A stretch of 64,000 nucleotides of DNA, taken from Nocardia stercoris (GTDB lineage Bacteria; Actinomycetota; Actinomycetes; Mycobacteriales; Mycobacteriaceae). Position 1 is the stretch's first letter. Every line of letters begins with the position of its first letter. Below are positions 48,883 through 57,517 of the stretch, piece by piece. The translations under genes and the position numbers were made by a program. The DNA lies in assembly GCF_003696265.1 (NCBI RefSeq), contig NZ_RFFH01000019.1, positions 1-64,000 of the forward strand, read 5' to 3'. The notes below the pieces were generated by a model. The model did not search any database and was not told the DNA's origin. It saw only the letters and a list, made by a program, of their open reading frames with translations.

Positions 48883-50271
48883 TCAGCCGGGGTGCGGGGC
48901 CGCGAGCTGCTCCCGCCCCGCGGACGCGCCGCAGAACTCCTCGATCCGTTCGTCGAGCGCGTGCGCCTGCGCGGCCGTACGGAACCGCGGGCCCGCCAGC
49001 CGGTGCCGCAGGCCGGTCAGCCGCTCCTCCAGCTGGGCGATGCGCTTGTCCTCGGCGAGCTCCAGCACCGGGCCGACCACTTCCGCCGCGCCGTCCAGGC
49101 TGCCGTTGATGAGATGCGCGGTCGCGTTGTCCACGCGGGCCAGCGCCTCCGCGCCGTACGAACGCTGCTCCACCGGACCGCTGGCATACAGCTCGATCGC
49201 CCGGCGGGTGGCCGCCAGCGCCTGCTCGGCCTGGCCGAGATGAATGAAGGTGGCGCCCGCGTAGTAGTGGCTCTTCGGTTCGGTGAACCCGAACACCCCG
49301 CCGATCTCGTCGTGCAGCGTGTCGGTCACCCCGCCGCTGCGGGCCGCGTCCGCGGCTCGCACACACCGTTCGGTGTCTTCGGTACTACCCAGCTTCGACC
49401 AGATCCGGGCCTCGATATTGTGCAGCCGCACCTGCGCCGTCGCCGACTCGGCGTACTGCTGCCCGTGCTGGGCCAGCAGCACCGCGCGACGCGGGCGCTC
49501 GGCCTGATAGTCGATCAGCGCCTGCATGCCGCGCGTCCACGCGCGCAAACCGTTGTGCCCGCACAACTCCGCGTACGCCCACGCCGCGCGAGCCTGCTCA
49601 CCGGCGGCGTCGTGATGGCCGAGATCGGTGCTGGCATTCGCCAACAGGCCCGAGAGCGTGCCCGCCAGCAGATAGAGATGTCCGGTGTCCGCGGGCCGTT
49701 GCCGGCCCTCGAGTAGCCGGTACACCCGTCGGCGCACCCGCAGCATCTCCACCATCATCGGTACCGGTGGCACGTGCACGTAATCGTTCGCGATGCGCGT
49801 GACATCGGCGTCGAGCTGTTCGAGGGTCGTCGGGCCGACATTCGTCGCCTCCGCGCGACCGGCATGCTCGCTCGCCTCGTGGGCAGCCGCCATGATCAGA
49901 TCCCTCTCCGAAATAGCCGCTGACGCATCACCTCTCATCGCACCGGAGTCGACGAGTGCCAACAGTTCCGCGTCGCTCGAATAACTGGCGCGCACCGAAT
50001 TCGCCCGGGGCGCTTGCAGATCGGACGCGGATCGATCGGCAGTCACATCGATCAGTTCCGCGAACCGGGCCCGCACGACCTCGTCGGACCTCGCGAGTGA
50101 AGTGTCCAGTGCGGCTTGATTCACCGGCCGCGGATGCACGCGGGCGCCGCCGGCCTCCCACTTGGACACCAGGCGTTCGTGGACGCCGAGATGAGCGGCG
50201 AACTCGCGGATACTCATTCGTTTGGCATCGCGGAGCGCACGGGCCTCCCTGCCTGACCATTGCCGGACCAC
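48883..50271 (-). CDS. XRE-family regulator with TPR-like C-terminus
   Basis: 462 residues from a GTG with AAGGGAT upstream. The N-terminal HTH is REARALRDAKRMSIREFAAHLGVHERLVSKWEAGG. The rest is helical, with TPR-like repeats (LYLLAGTLSGLLANASTDLGHHDAAGEQARAAWAYAELCG and HYYAGATFIHLGQAEQALAATRRAIELY). This architecture is common in actinobacteria and often sits next to a small partner gene; the divergent 144-residue gene at 50472 may be that partner. Confidence 0.85.
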   Translation of the reverse strand: MVRQWSGREARALRDAKRMSIREFAAHLGVHERLVSKWEAGGARVHPRPVNQAALDTSLARSDEVVRARFAELIDVTADRSASDLQAPRANSVRASYSSDAELLALVDSGAMRGDASAAISERDLIMAAAHEASEHAGRAEATNVGPTTLEQLDADVTRIANDYVHVPPVPMMVEMLRVRRRVYRLLEGRQRPADTGHLYLLAGTLSGLLANASTDLGHHDAAGEQARAAWAYAELCGHNGLRAWTRGMQALIDYQAERPRRAVLLAQHGQQYAESATAQVRLHNIEARIWSKLGSTEDTERCVRAADAARSGGVTDTLHDEIGGVFGFTEPKSHYYAGATFIHLGQAEQALAATRRAIELYASGPVEQRSYGAEALARVDNATAHLINGSLDGAAEVVGPVLELAEDKRIAQLEERLTGLRHRLAGPRFRTAAQAHALDERIEEFCGASAGREQLAAPHPG

Positions 50272-50471
50272 GATGTCATCCCTTCCGCGCGCATTCGAGG
50301 TCCAGAGTACGAGCAGGCGGTGAGCCCGGCCACACCCGAAACCGACCTGGTATCAGGGGCATTGCGATCTGCGGGACGAGGGGCAGCGGAAGGGCAGTGC
50401 AAGGTGCGCGGGCGGGCGATTCACACATCGCCCGCATCGCTGGACCCTGGGAGGGACCGAGGGAGGACGCG

Positions 50472-50906
50472 ATGTCCGACGAGCTGCGGACCGTGACGAA
50501 ATGGGTGCACTACTACCGGCACGAGCTCGAGCTACCGGTGGCCGAGCGCGGCGGTTTCGTGATGCTGCCGATCACCGCTCGCGTCGGAGTCGTGCACCTG
50601 CCGGTCGCGCGCGCCGAAACGGTCCGGATCGCCCTGATCGGCCGGAACCTGGAGGGGCCGATGTTGGCCCGGCAGATCCGATGGAGCTTCCTGGTCACCC
50701 CCGACGGCCGCCCGGACGACGACGTGCAGGCCGAGCTGGGCCGGCACGACATCGGACTGCCCGGCGTGGGCAGCGCGGTCATGTTGCCGACCGGGCTCGG
50801 CCGCTGGACCCGGGAAGGGTGCTACTGGGTCGTCCCGCCGGTGGCGGCGGGAACCGTGCCACCGCTGTCGGTGGTCATCACCGCCGCACTCGCGGCGGGA
50901 GCGTGA
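50472..50906 (+). CDS. Conserved-looking protein of unknown function next to XRE regulator
   Basis: 144 residues from an ATG with GGGAGG upstream. There is no signal peptide or membrane helix. Residues 10-30 contain WVHYYRHELELPVAERGGF. The middle (VHLPVARAETVRIALIGRNLEGPMLARQIRWSFLVTPDGRPDDDV) and end (GRWTREGCYWVVPPVAAGTVPPLSVVITAAL) are strand-rich. I do not recognise a family. Divergence from the XRE-TPR gene (200-bp gap) suggests a regulator-target pair. Confidence 0.65.
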   Translation: MSDELRTVTKWVHYYRHELELPVAERGGFVMLPITARVGVVHLPVARAETVRIALIGRNLEGPMLARQIRWSFLVTPDGRPDDDVQAELGRHDIGLPGVGSAVMLPTGLGRWTREGCYWVVPPVAAGTVPPLSVVITAALAAGA

Positions 50907-50950
50907 CCGGGCCGCTGCACAGTCGACGGGGCGGGCCGGTCACGCGTGTC

Positions 50951-51439
50951 CTACAAGCCGAGTGCGGTGAGGATCGGGCCGATGACGGGGAGCGCCTTCA
51001 GGCTGGTGGTGTCGCTGCCGGTGCCGTACTCGTAGTTGGCGCTGCCGGTGCCGTTGCCGGTTGTGGTGCCGGTGACGTTCACCATGGCCGTGCCGGTCGA
51101 GACGCTCGTGCTGAGTACCGTCGCCCAGATGCCGTGCGTGCCAGGGTTGCTCGGGATCCACTGCAGGGTCGCGATGGTCGAGTCGGCGGTGGCGGTGTGC
51201 GCAATACCGAGGAGGTTCGTCTGCGCCCCGCCGGACGTGGTGTCCTGAACCGTCGCGGAAGCCCCGGGCGGCACGGTGACCTGGATCGTGTACGTCTGGC
51301 CGGTCACAAAGGTGGTGCCGACCACGTTGATGTAGGCCGCGCTCACGTCGGCCGCCGCCGGGCCCGCGGTCGCGACGGCGAGTGCCGCGGCGGCACCGGC
51401 GAGCCCGATGCCGGCGGGTCGGATGAGTTTGTGTGCCAC
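50951..51439 (-). CDS. Secreted Ig-like domain protein, distant copy D
   Basis: 162 residues from a GTG. Signal peptide MAHKLIRPAGIGLAGAAAALAVATAGPAAA, then a beta-rich domain (YINVVGTTFVTGQTYTIQVTVPPGASATVQDTT ... LQWIPSNPGTHGIWATV). The N-terminal strand, the PSNPGTHGI strand and the C-terminal KALPVIGPILTALGL parallel copies A-C at 30-32 kb, but the FYDNG strand is absent. It is likely a diverged family member, with unknown function. Confidence 0.75.
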   Translation of the reverse strand: MAHKLIRPAGIGLAGAAAALAVATAGPAAADVSAAYINVVGTTFVTGQTYTIQVTVPPGASATVQDTTSGGAQTNLLGIAHTATADSTIATLQWIPSNPGTHGIWATVLSTSVSTGTAMVNVTGTTTGNGTGSANYEYGTGSDTTSLKALPVIGPILTALGL

Positions 51440-51484
51440 TGCTCGAACCTCGTTTCGATCCGCTCCACGCGGGAGGTGAAGCAC

Positions 51485-51774
51485 CAGGCAGGGTAGTCGA
51501 GCGTTGTGTGAACGGTTGTTGTTTCGGAACTTTCGAACGGGTCCGCGAGGGTGAATCCGGTCACTTTCCGCAGGTCGGAGGCTTGGGCATAGAGATGGCC
51601 TCGAAGTGACAGCGCTGCCGGTGCCACAGCTGCGCCGCTGTGCGGAGGACGGTCCGGCACCGCGTTCGGACTCCGCTCACCGAACGTGGTGCCGGCGTCA
51701 CATGGATGCGATCGACGGCGTCCGCAGTGGACAAGTTGCCTGACCGGAGGCAACGGGGATCGCTTCGCGTCGGG
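51485..51774. other. 290-bp gap without a gene
   Basis: It lies upstream of copy D and downstream of the next small secreted gene. Frames here have poor codon use. I see no clear promoter or repeat. Confidence 0.4.
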
Positions 51775-52080
51775 TCAGATGGGCAAACACGCGGTGGGAG
51801 TCGTCGGTGTCCCGGACAGATTCCTCGCCATACAGATGGTGGCCACCAAAACGGCGCCTCCGATGAGCAAGGGCTCGAACAGCGTGGACGAGATGGCGTT
51901 GGGTAGGGAGGACACGCCGGAGAGCAGTGCGAACGGGTCGGCGCTGCCCGTGGTGGTGCCGGCGGTTTCGGTGGCGACCGCCGGTGCGGCTGGTGTGGGG
52001 GCGATCGGATCCGCTGTGGCCGTGGTGATTCCAGCGACCAGCAGTGCGGTGGTGGCGGTCGCGACAACGAATGTGCGCAT
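51775..52080 (-). CDS. Small secreted protein, paralog 1
   Basis: 101 residues. The signal peptide MRTFVVATATTALLVAGITTATA is followed by DPIAPTP, a Thr/Ala linker, then a hydrophobic stretch (ISSTLFEPLLIGGAVLVATICMA) and a Cys-containing tail ACLPI. The ATG follows GAGGTTGTCCT. It resembles the next gene in signal peptide (MRxFVVA...GIxTAxADP), length and a late Cys pair. No known family. Possibly a small membrane-associated or secreted factor. Confidence 0.65.
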   Translation of the reverse strand: MRTFVVATATTALLVAGITTATADPIAPTPAAPAVATETAGTTTGSADPFALLSGVSSLPNAISSTLFEPLLIGGAVLVATICMARNLSGTPTTPTACLPI

Positions 52081-52254
52081 AGGACAACCTCTTTCAACGC
52101 GGCAGAGAAGCAATGAGTGAGGTTAATCGCAGATGTTTCAGATAGGGCCGGGTTTGCGCACCGGGGGGTACCGCCGGGAGTGGAAAGCACTGCGGGTGGT
52201 AACGCGATTCAGCGGTACCACCCACAGTGCTGTTCGGTGACGGTCGGCCTGGGA

Positions 52255-52578
52255 TTACACGCAGGGTGTGGCGGAGAAGGCCGCGCTGGCGAAGCACCAG
52301 GCTACGTGCCCGAGGCCCGCGAGCTGGCCGCCCAACTGCCCGGCCTCAGCGAGGCTGCCGCTGCTCGTTAGTTGGGTGCTCGCGGTGCCGCTGAGGCTGA
52401 CCGGGCCGGCGCCGAGTGCGGACAGGGTGTTCAGGATGCCGGCCGGATCGACGCTCCCGGACGCATCGGCGGCAGGCTGCGTGACCGCCGTCTGTGTCGT
52501 GACGGGATCGGCTGCGGCGGTGCCGATTCCGGTGAACAATAGGGTGAGGGCAGAAACAGCGACTACGAATTTGCGCAT
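52255..52578 (-). CDS. Small secreted protein, paralog 2
   Basis: 107 residues. Signal peptide MRKFVVAVSALTLLFTGIGTAAA, then DPVTTQTAVTQPAADASGSVDPAGILNTLSALGAGPVSLSG, a Gly/Leu-rich stretch, and a C-terminal CFASAAFSATPCV with two cysteines. The ATG has AAAGGGG upstream. It precedes paralog 1 on the same strand with a 174-bp gap. Function unknown. Confidence 0.68.
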   Translation of the reverse strand: MRKFVVAVSALTLLFTGIGTAAADPVTTQTAVTQPAADASGSVDPAGILNTLSALGAGPVSLSGTASTQLTSSGSLAEAGQLGGQLAGLGHVAWCFASAAFSATPCV

Positions 52579-52814
52579 GGCAGAACCCCTTTCGCGTCGA
52601 ACCCCGCGGTGGGCGCGGGCCCATACCAGGTTACGGGCGGGTAGCCACACACGGGGGCGAGATCGATTGGGGGAGCTGCTATTTCCGGTCCACTCGGCCG
52701 GAGGCCGGGCAAGTTCAAGATCGAGCGGGGAACCGGGATCGAATCCGCGGCGTGCGGATCGGGACGGCGGATGCGGTGCAGTGCCGGTCCGATCGGTGTG
52801 GCCCAGATACGAAA

Positions 52815-53000
52815 TCACAGCCCGGGGCTGTTCAACGGGCATGTCTTCCCCGACAGGGTGTCTGCACCGCAGGCGATGACGGCCAGCGCGGCGGTGGCGA
52901 CCAGTAACGGAGTCACGAGAATTCCGCTGGCGGAATTGATCGCCGCGGATTCGGTCGCCGGGTCGGCGACGGCGGTCGCGTTGGGGGTACCGGCAGTGAC
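52815..53000 (-). pseudogene. Remnant of a third small secreted paralog (signal peptide lost)
   Basis: The minus strand encodes VTAGTPNATAVADPATESAA, then NSASGILVTPLLVATAALAV, and a Cys-containing end (ACG...TCPLNSPGL) before a TGA at 52815. The ADP junction, hydrophobic stretch and late cysteines parallel the two neighbouring genes, but no start codon or signal peptide precedes it; the etfD terminator lies directly upstream. A 33-residue peptide from an internal GTG is the only other possibility. Confidence 0.5.
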
Positions 53001-53001
53001 G

Positions 53002-53039
53002 AACTCGGCCCGGCCGTCCGAAGACGGCCGGGCCGAGTT
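53002..53039 (-). terminator. Strong terminator after etfD
   Basis: A perfect 17-bp stem with loop TTCG (minus strand) starts 21 bp after the etfD stop. It is the longest perfect hairpin I found in the window. Confidence 0.9.
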
Positions 53040-53059
53040 GTCGGTGTGGGCGGCTCGGG

Positions 53060-56000
53060 TCAGCTCTTGCGGCTGCCCGGAGCCTTCGCGCCGGACTTGA
53101 AGCCCAGGCCGCCCGGCTTGGCCGCCGGCGGGGCGGCGGCCGCGCCGTTGCCGTTGCCGTCGGTGGCGGCCGGTGCCGCGGGGGCCGCGGCGGCCGATGC
53201 GGGAGCCTCGGCCGGTGATTCGGCCGGTGCCGGGGCGGTTTCCGCTGCCGGAGCCGCGCCGCCCGGAGCCTTGACGCCCGGGCGCTTGAAGCCGGACTTC
53301 ATGGCCAGGCCCTTGGCGGGCAGGGTCGGCTTGGTTTCGGTCGCAGCCGATTCCGGGGCCGGAGCGGCGGATTCCGTTGCGGGAGCGGCCGGTTCGGCCG
53401 GGGTGGCGGCGGCCGGCGCGGCGGCGGGCTTGGCGCCCGGGGCCTTCGCGCCACCCTTCATGCCGAGTCCGCCGCCCGGTGCCTTGGCGCCACCCTTCAT
53501 GCCCAGGCCGCCGGGCTTGGCGGTCGGGGTAGCCGGGGATTCGGCGGCGGCCGGAGCCTCGGCCTCGGCGGGGGCAGCGGCCTTGGCGCCGGGGGCCTTG
53601 GCGGCACCCTTCATGCCGAGTCCGCCGCCCGGTGCCTTGGCGGCACCCTTCATGCCCAGTCCGCCGCCGGGCGCCTTGGCGGCACCCTTCATGCCCAGGC
53701 CCTTCGCGGGAGCCGGTGCGGCAGCAGGGGTTTCGGCCTCATCGGCCGGAGCCGCGGCCTTGGCGCCGGGTGCCTTGGCGGCGCCCTTCATGCCGAGTCC
53801 GCCACCCGGTGCCTTGGCGGCACCCTTCATACCCAGGCCACCACCGGCCGGCTTCGCCGCAGGCGCGGCGGCCGGAGCAGCCGCCTCCGCGACCACCTCG
53901 GGCTCGGGCTCGGCTTCCGGCTCCGGGGCGGCCTTCGGCTGCTGGATCACCTTCAGGTTCTCCGACAGGGTTTCCGGCGCGACCTTCTCGATCGACTGCA
54001 GCATCAGCTGCGCCACATCGACGACCTCGACGGCCTGGCCGATCTCGCCCGAGTCCTTGCGGGCGGTGACACCGTCGGTGAGCATCACGCGGCAGAACGG
54101 GCAGCCGGTCGCGATCATCGACGGCGAGTTACCGCCGTCCAGCGTGGAGAGCGCCTCGTCGACCCGGTCGATGTTGATCCGCTTACCGAGGTTCTCCTCC
54201 ATCCACATGCGGGCACCACCGGCACCACAGCACATGGACCGCTCGCCGTGGCGCGGCATCTCGGTGAGCACCGCGCCGGCACCCTCCATCAGCTCACGCG
54301 GAGCGTTGTAGACCTTGTTGTGCCGGCCCAGGTAGCAGGGGTCGTGGTAGGTGACCTTCTCGGTCACCGGCGACACCGGCACCAGCTTCTTGGCCCGCAC
54401 CAGGCGGTTCAGCAGCTGGGTGTGGTGCACGACCTCGTAGGTGCCACCGACCTGCGGGTACTCGTTGTTCAGCGTGTTGAAGCAGTGCGCACAGGTGACG
54501 ACGATCTTCTTCTTCGCCTGCGGCACACCGTCGAACACCTCGTTCAGCATCTCGATGTTCTGCTGCGCGAGCTGCTGGAACAGGAACTCGTTACCGGCAC
54601 GGCGAGCCGAGTCACCGGTACAGGTCTCGCCCTGGCCCAGCACCATGAACTTCACGCCCGCGGTGGCGAGCAGTTCGGCGACCGCCTTCGTGGTCCGCTT
54701 GGCGCGGTCCTCGTAGGCACCGGCGCAACCGACCCAGAACAGGTACTCGTAGCCGTCGAAGCTGTCGGCGTCCTGCTGGAAGACCGGAATGTCGAAGTCC
54801 AGCTCGGAGATCCAGTTGATCCGGTCCTTGGCGTTCTGGCCCCAGGGGTTGCCCTTGTTCTCCAGGTTCTTGAACAGACCCGCGAGCTCGGAGGGGAACT
54901 CCGACTCGATCAGCACCTGGTAGCGGCGCATGTCGATGATGTGGTCGACGTGCTCGATGTCCACCGGGCACTGCTCGACACACGCACCACAGGTGGTGCA
55001 GCTCCACAGCACCTCGGGGTCGATGATGCCGTTGACGTCTTCGCCGCCGACCAGCGGCCGCTCGGCCTCGGCGCGCGCGTCGGCCGAGATCTTCGCCAGT
55101 GCGGCCTCGTTCGGCTTGCCGTCCGCGTCGACCAGGCCGATCTCGTCGCCGCCCATGTCCTTGCGGCCACCGGCCAGCAGGTAGGGCGCCTTGGCGTAAC
55201 CGTGGTCGCGCAGCGACATGATCAGCAGCTTCGGCGACAGCGGCTTACCGGTGTTCCACGCGGGGCACTGCGACTGGCAGCGACCGCACTCGGTGCAGGT
55301 GGTGACGTCGAGGATGTCCTTCCAGGAGAAGTCCTCGAACTTGCCCACACCCAGGGTGTCGGTGTCGGCGTCGACGTTCTCCATGTCGAGGGCCTTGCCG
55401 TTCGACATCATCGGCTTGGCGGCACCGAGGGCGACCGAGCCGTCCTTCTCGCGCTTGAAGTAGATGTTGAAGAACGCGGCGAACCGGTGCCACGCCACAC
55501 CCCAGGTGACGCTGCGGCCGACGAAGTAGAGGAAGGCCATACCCGAGATCAGCTTCACGAAGGCGAAGATCGAGATCAGGGTGACGTTCGCGGGGATGAT
55601 CGTCGACAGCGGGCCGGTCAGGAAGTCGGTCCACTCGTACTCGCCCTCGAGCGACAGCACACCGGCCTTCACGAAGATCATGCCGATGCCCTCCATGAGG
55701 ACGATCGCTTCGATCACGTAGGCGGGGACGAACTTCGAACCGCTGAAGCGGGACAGCCGGGCCGGGACGCGGGGGTGGTTGAGCTGGCGGATGATGATCA
55801 GCGTCACGATGCCGACCACGGTGGCAATGCCCAGGATCTCGTCGCCGAGGTGGAACCACCACTGGTCACCGACGATCGGCCACGCCCAGGTGGGCTTGAA
55901 GGTCTGGCCGTAGGCCTCGAACCAGAACTGGGCGCCGGCGATGAAGCCGAACATGACCAGCCAGTGCGCCCAGCCGACGGTCCGGAACTTGTTCATCCGG

Positions 56001-56185
56001 GTGTGGGCGATGAACTCGACCAGCATCGTCTTGAAGCGGGGGATGAACGGCCGCCAGCGGTCCGGGGCCGATTGGCCCACCCGGATCACGTTGACGATCT
56101 TCCCGACGCCGAGGACGAAGGAGCCCCAGGCCACCAAGCTGAGCAGCGCTCCTATGGTGCCCAGCGTCACTGTCAGGGCATTCAT
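53060..56185 (-). CDS. etfD: Membrane Fe-S oxidoreductase EtfD with repetitive C-terminal tail
   Basis: 1041 residues. Residues 1-235 hold about six helices in a NarI-like heme-b-type membrane domain. Two [4Fe-4S] sites follow (C297/C300/C303/C307 and C396/C399/C402/C406). Two CCG domains carry the remaining cysteines (VGC487, TCAHC 565/568, HDPC617, MCCG 652-653, GCPFC 695/698). The M. tuberculosis homolog Rv0338c passes electrons from the EtfBA flavoprotein to menaquinone during fatty-acid and cholesterol beta-oxidation. From about residue 750 the tail is Ala/Pro/Glu-rich with nine imperfect GLGMKGAAKAPG repeats, about 290 residues in total. The ATG has a GGAAGGT upstream. Confidence 0.93.
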   Translation of the reverse strand: MNALTVTLGTIGALLSLVAWGSFVLGVGKIVNVIRVGQSAPDRWRPFIPRFKTMLVEFIAHTRMNKFRTVGWAHWLVMFGFIAGAQFWFEAYGQTFKPTWAWPIVGDQWWFHLGDEILGIATVVGIVTLIIIRQLNHPRVPARLSRFSGSKFVPAYVIEAIVLMEGIGMIFVKAGVLSLEGEYEWTDFLTGPLSTIIPANVTLISIFAFVKLISGMAFLYFVGRSVTWGVAWHRFAAFFNIYFKREKDGSVALGAAKPMMSNGKALDMENVDADTDTLGVGKFEDFSWKDILDVTTCTECGRCQSQCPAWNTGKPLSPKLLIMSLRDHGYAKAPYLLAGGRKDMGGDEIGLVDADGKPNEAALAKISADARAEAERPLVGGEDVNGIIDPEVLWSCTTCGACVEQCPVDIEHVDHIIDMRRYQVLIESEFPSELAGLFKNLENKGNPWGQNAKDRINWISELDFDIPVFQQDADSFDGYEYLFWVGCAGAYEDRAKRTTKAVAELLATAGVKFMVLGQGETCTGDSARRAGNEFLFQQLAQQNIEMLNEVFDGVPQAKKKIVVTCAHCFNTLNNEYPQVGGTYEVVHHTQLLNRLVRAKKLVPVSPVTEKVTYHDPCYLGRHNKVYNAPRELMEGAGAVLTEMPRHGERSMCCGAGGARMWMEENLGKRINIDRVDEALSTLDGGNSPSMIATGCPFCRVMLTDGVTARKDSGEIGQAVEVVDVAQLMLQSIEKVAPETLSENLKVIQQPKAAPEPEAEPEPEVVAEAAAPAAAPAAKPAGGGLGMKGAAKAPGGGLGMKGAAKAPGAKAAAPADEAETPAAAPAPAKGLGMKGAAKAPGGGLGMKGAAKAPGGGLGMKGAAKAPGAKAAAPAEAEAPAAAESPATPTAKPGGLGMKGGAKAPGGGLGMKGGAKAPGAKPAAAPAAATPAEPAAPATESAAPAPESAATETKPTLPAKGLAMKSGFKRPGVKAPGGAAPAAETAPAPAESPAEAPASAAAAPAAPAATDGNGNGAAAAPPAAKPGGLGFKSGAKAPGSRKS

Positions 56186-56255
56186 GTCGCGACCTTCCTT
56201 CGGTTCGACGTGCGTTGAGGCGGCAGGGCTGATGCCGCCTCGGTTGCACGTATCG

Positions 56256-56287
56256 TAACGATCGTTAAGTTACTCGCTAGTAACTTA
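56256..56287. promoter_or_regulatory. Two adjacent palindromes upstream of etfD
   Basis: TAACGATCGTTA (56256-56267, perfect) abuts TAAGTTACT-CGCT-AGTAACTTA (56266-56287, perfect 9-bp arms). They lie 70-100 bp upstream of the etfD start. A TetR-type repressor of fatty-acid metabolism is the obvious candidate, but the binding protein is unknown. Confidence 0.6.
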
Positions 56288-56649
56288 CCGCGTGACTCTA
56301 TGGTCGCAGGTCTCCGGCCGCAGCTGAACCGGCCCTGACCAGCATTGTCTGTGAGACATTTCACGCTATCCCGCACGGAATCCGCACTAGCGCGGCCGGG
56401 CGGAATCGGCAAAAGGTGCAATGCCGACCGGAAAGACTGCTGGTCAACAGACCTGTTGTGGGAAAAGGCGTCTCGCATCTGGACGCGCATTCGACTACGC
56501 TGCATCCGGACCCACTCGTTTGTCCGCGAAATCGCCTCGCTCGGGGAGGGTTCGGAGGCTCGACAGCCTCCGGCTGCGCCAGGTCAGCCCGGCGCGCGCA
56601 GGCGAAACGCGGACACAGCCCGAACCTGATGACGGATTGGATCAACTGA
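56288..56649. other. Remainder of the divergent etfD/secreted-protein gap
   Basis: 362 bp with no convincing gene. It should contain the promoter of the secreted protein gene at 56650. No consensus element was identified by eye. Confidence 0.4.
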
Positions 56650-57456
56650 ATGAAGCTCAGTAGCTCCACTGCGGCCGCGGCCCTGGTGGTCGGCGCGCTC
56701 GCGGTCGGCTTCGGCACCGCGCACGCAGCGCCCGCACCCGCACCGGCCGACATCGCCTACTCGGTCAAGCTCGTCGACCACACCGTGGTCGCCAAGCTCG
56801 CCGGCGGCACCTTCGCGCTGAGCACCCTGCCCGGCGCCACCCCGGAAGCTCCCGCCCAGCAGGTCCTCGACATCAAGGACGCCACCGGCGCGCTCGCCGC
56901 CCAGCTGCCGCTCAACTTCCGCCTCGCCGGCACCCAGATCCCGGTGCAGCCGCAGATCGGCGACAACGGCGCCAGCGTCGCGCTGGTCCCCACCGCCCCG
57001 ACCGGCCTGGTCGTCGACACGTCCGCGCCGATCGACGCGCTCGCCGTCCCGGCCCCCGCCGCCCCGGCCGCTGGTCAGGCACCGGCGGCCGCGCAGCTCA
57101 GCGACATCGCCTCCGACACCGAGAACCAGCGGGCGATGGCCGACTTCTCGACCAAGTTCGGCCTCGCCACCTCGATCGGGACCTTCGTCGGTACGGCTCT
57201 CGGCTGCATCCTCACCATCTTCGTCGGCTGCGCGCCGGGCGCCGCGGTCGGCGGAATCGTCGGCACCATGCTCACCGGTGGCCCGGTGCTCATGTCGAGT
57301 GGCATCGATCTGCTGAACACCATGCGGGCCGCGCCGGGCACCACCCGCTGGACCGACCAGGCGCTCGCCGCGGCGGCCGCCCAGGGTGGCGACCAGGCCG
57401 CTTCGCGGACCAGCGCTGTCCCGGCCCCGGCCCCGGCCCCCGCCGGCGACAACTAG
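56650..57456 (+). CDS. Secreted protein with C-terminal Gly-rich hydrophobic segment (DUF8020-like)
   Basis: 268 residues. The signal peptide MKLSSSTAAAALVVGALAVGFGTAHA is followed by a beta-rich domain (IAYSVKLVDHTVVAKLAGGTFAL ... VLDIKDATGALAAQLPLNFRLAG ... VALVPTAPTGLVV). A Pro/Ala linker leads to a C-terminal part with two cysteines in LGCILTIFVGCAPGAAVGGIVGTMLTGGPV, a Gly-rich membrane-like hairpin. This arrangement recurs in Nocardia/Rhodococcus secreted proteins of unknown function. A terminator follows. Confidence 0.8.
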   Translation: MKLSSSTAAAALVVGALAVGFGTAHAAPAPAPADIAYSVKLVDHTVVAKLAGGTFALSTLPGATPEAPAQQVLDIKDATGALAAQLPLNFRLAGTQIPVQPQIGDNGASVALVPTAPTGLVVDTSAPIDALAVPAPAAPAAGQAPAAAQLSDIASDTENQRAMADFSTKFGLATSIGTFVGTALGCILTIFVGCAPGAAVGGIVGTMLTGGPVLMSSGIDLLNTMRAAPGTTRWTDQALAAAAAQGGDQAASRTSAVPAPAPAPAGDN

Positions 57457-57487
57457 CGATCACCAGGCCTTCGGGCCGTAACGACCT

Positions 57488-57517
57488 CGAGCGGTCCGCC
57501 CTCCGGCGGGCCGCTCG
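57488..57517 (+). terminator. Terminator
   Basis: A 13-bp stem (CGAGCGGTCCGCC with its complement, one G-T pair) around a CTCC loop, 31 bp after the stop. The rest of the 326-bp gap up to 57782 shows no gene. Confidence 0.8.

Noticed and set aside
48770..49366. N-terminal extension of alaA
   Set aside because: Antisense to the XRE-TPR gene and absent from AlaA proteins; the family start is at the GTG at 48769.
52771..53100. Plus-strand frame over the small-protein remnant
   Set aside because: No ribosome site or family pattern; the minus strand shows the related small-protein sequence instead.
53460..53870. Repetitive DNA at the end of etfD as a separate repeat element
   Set aside because: The repeats are in frame and encode the protein tail, so they are part of the gene.
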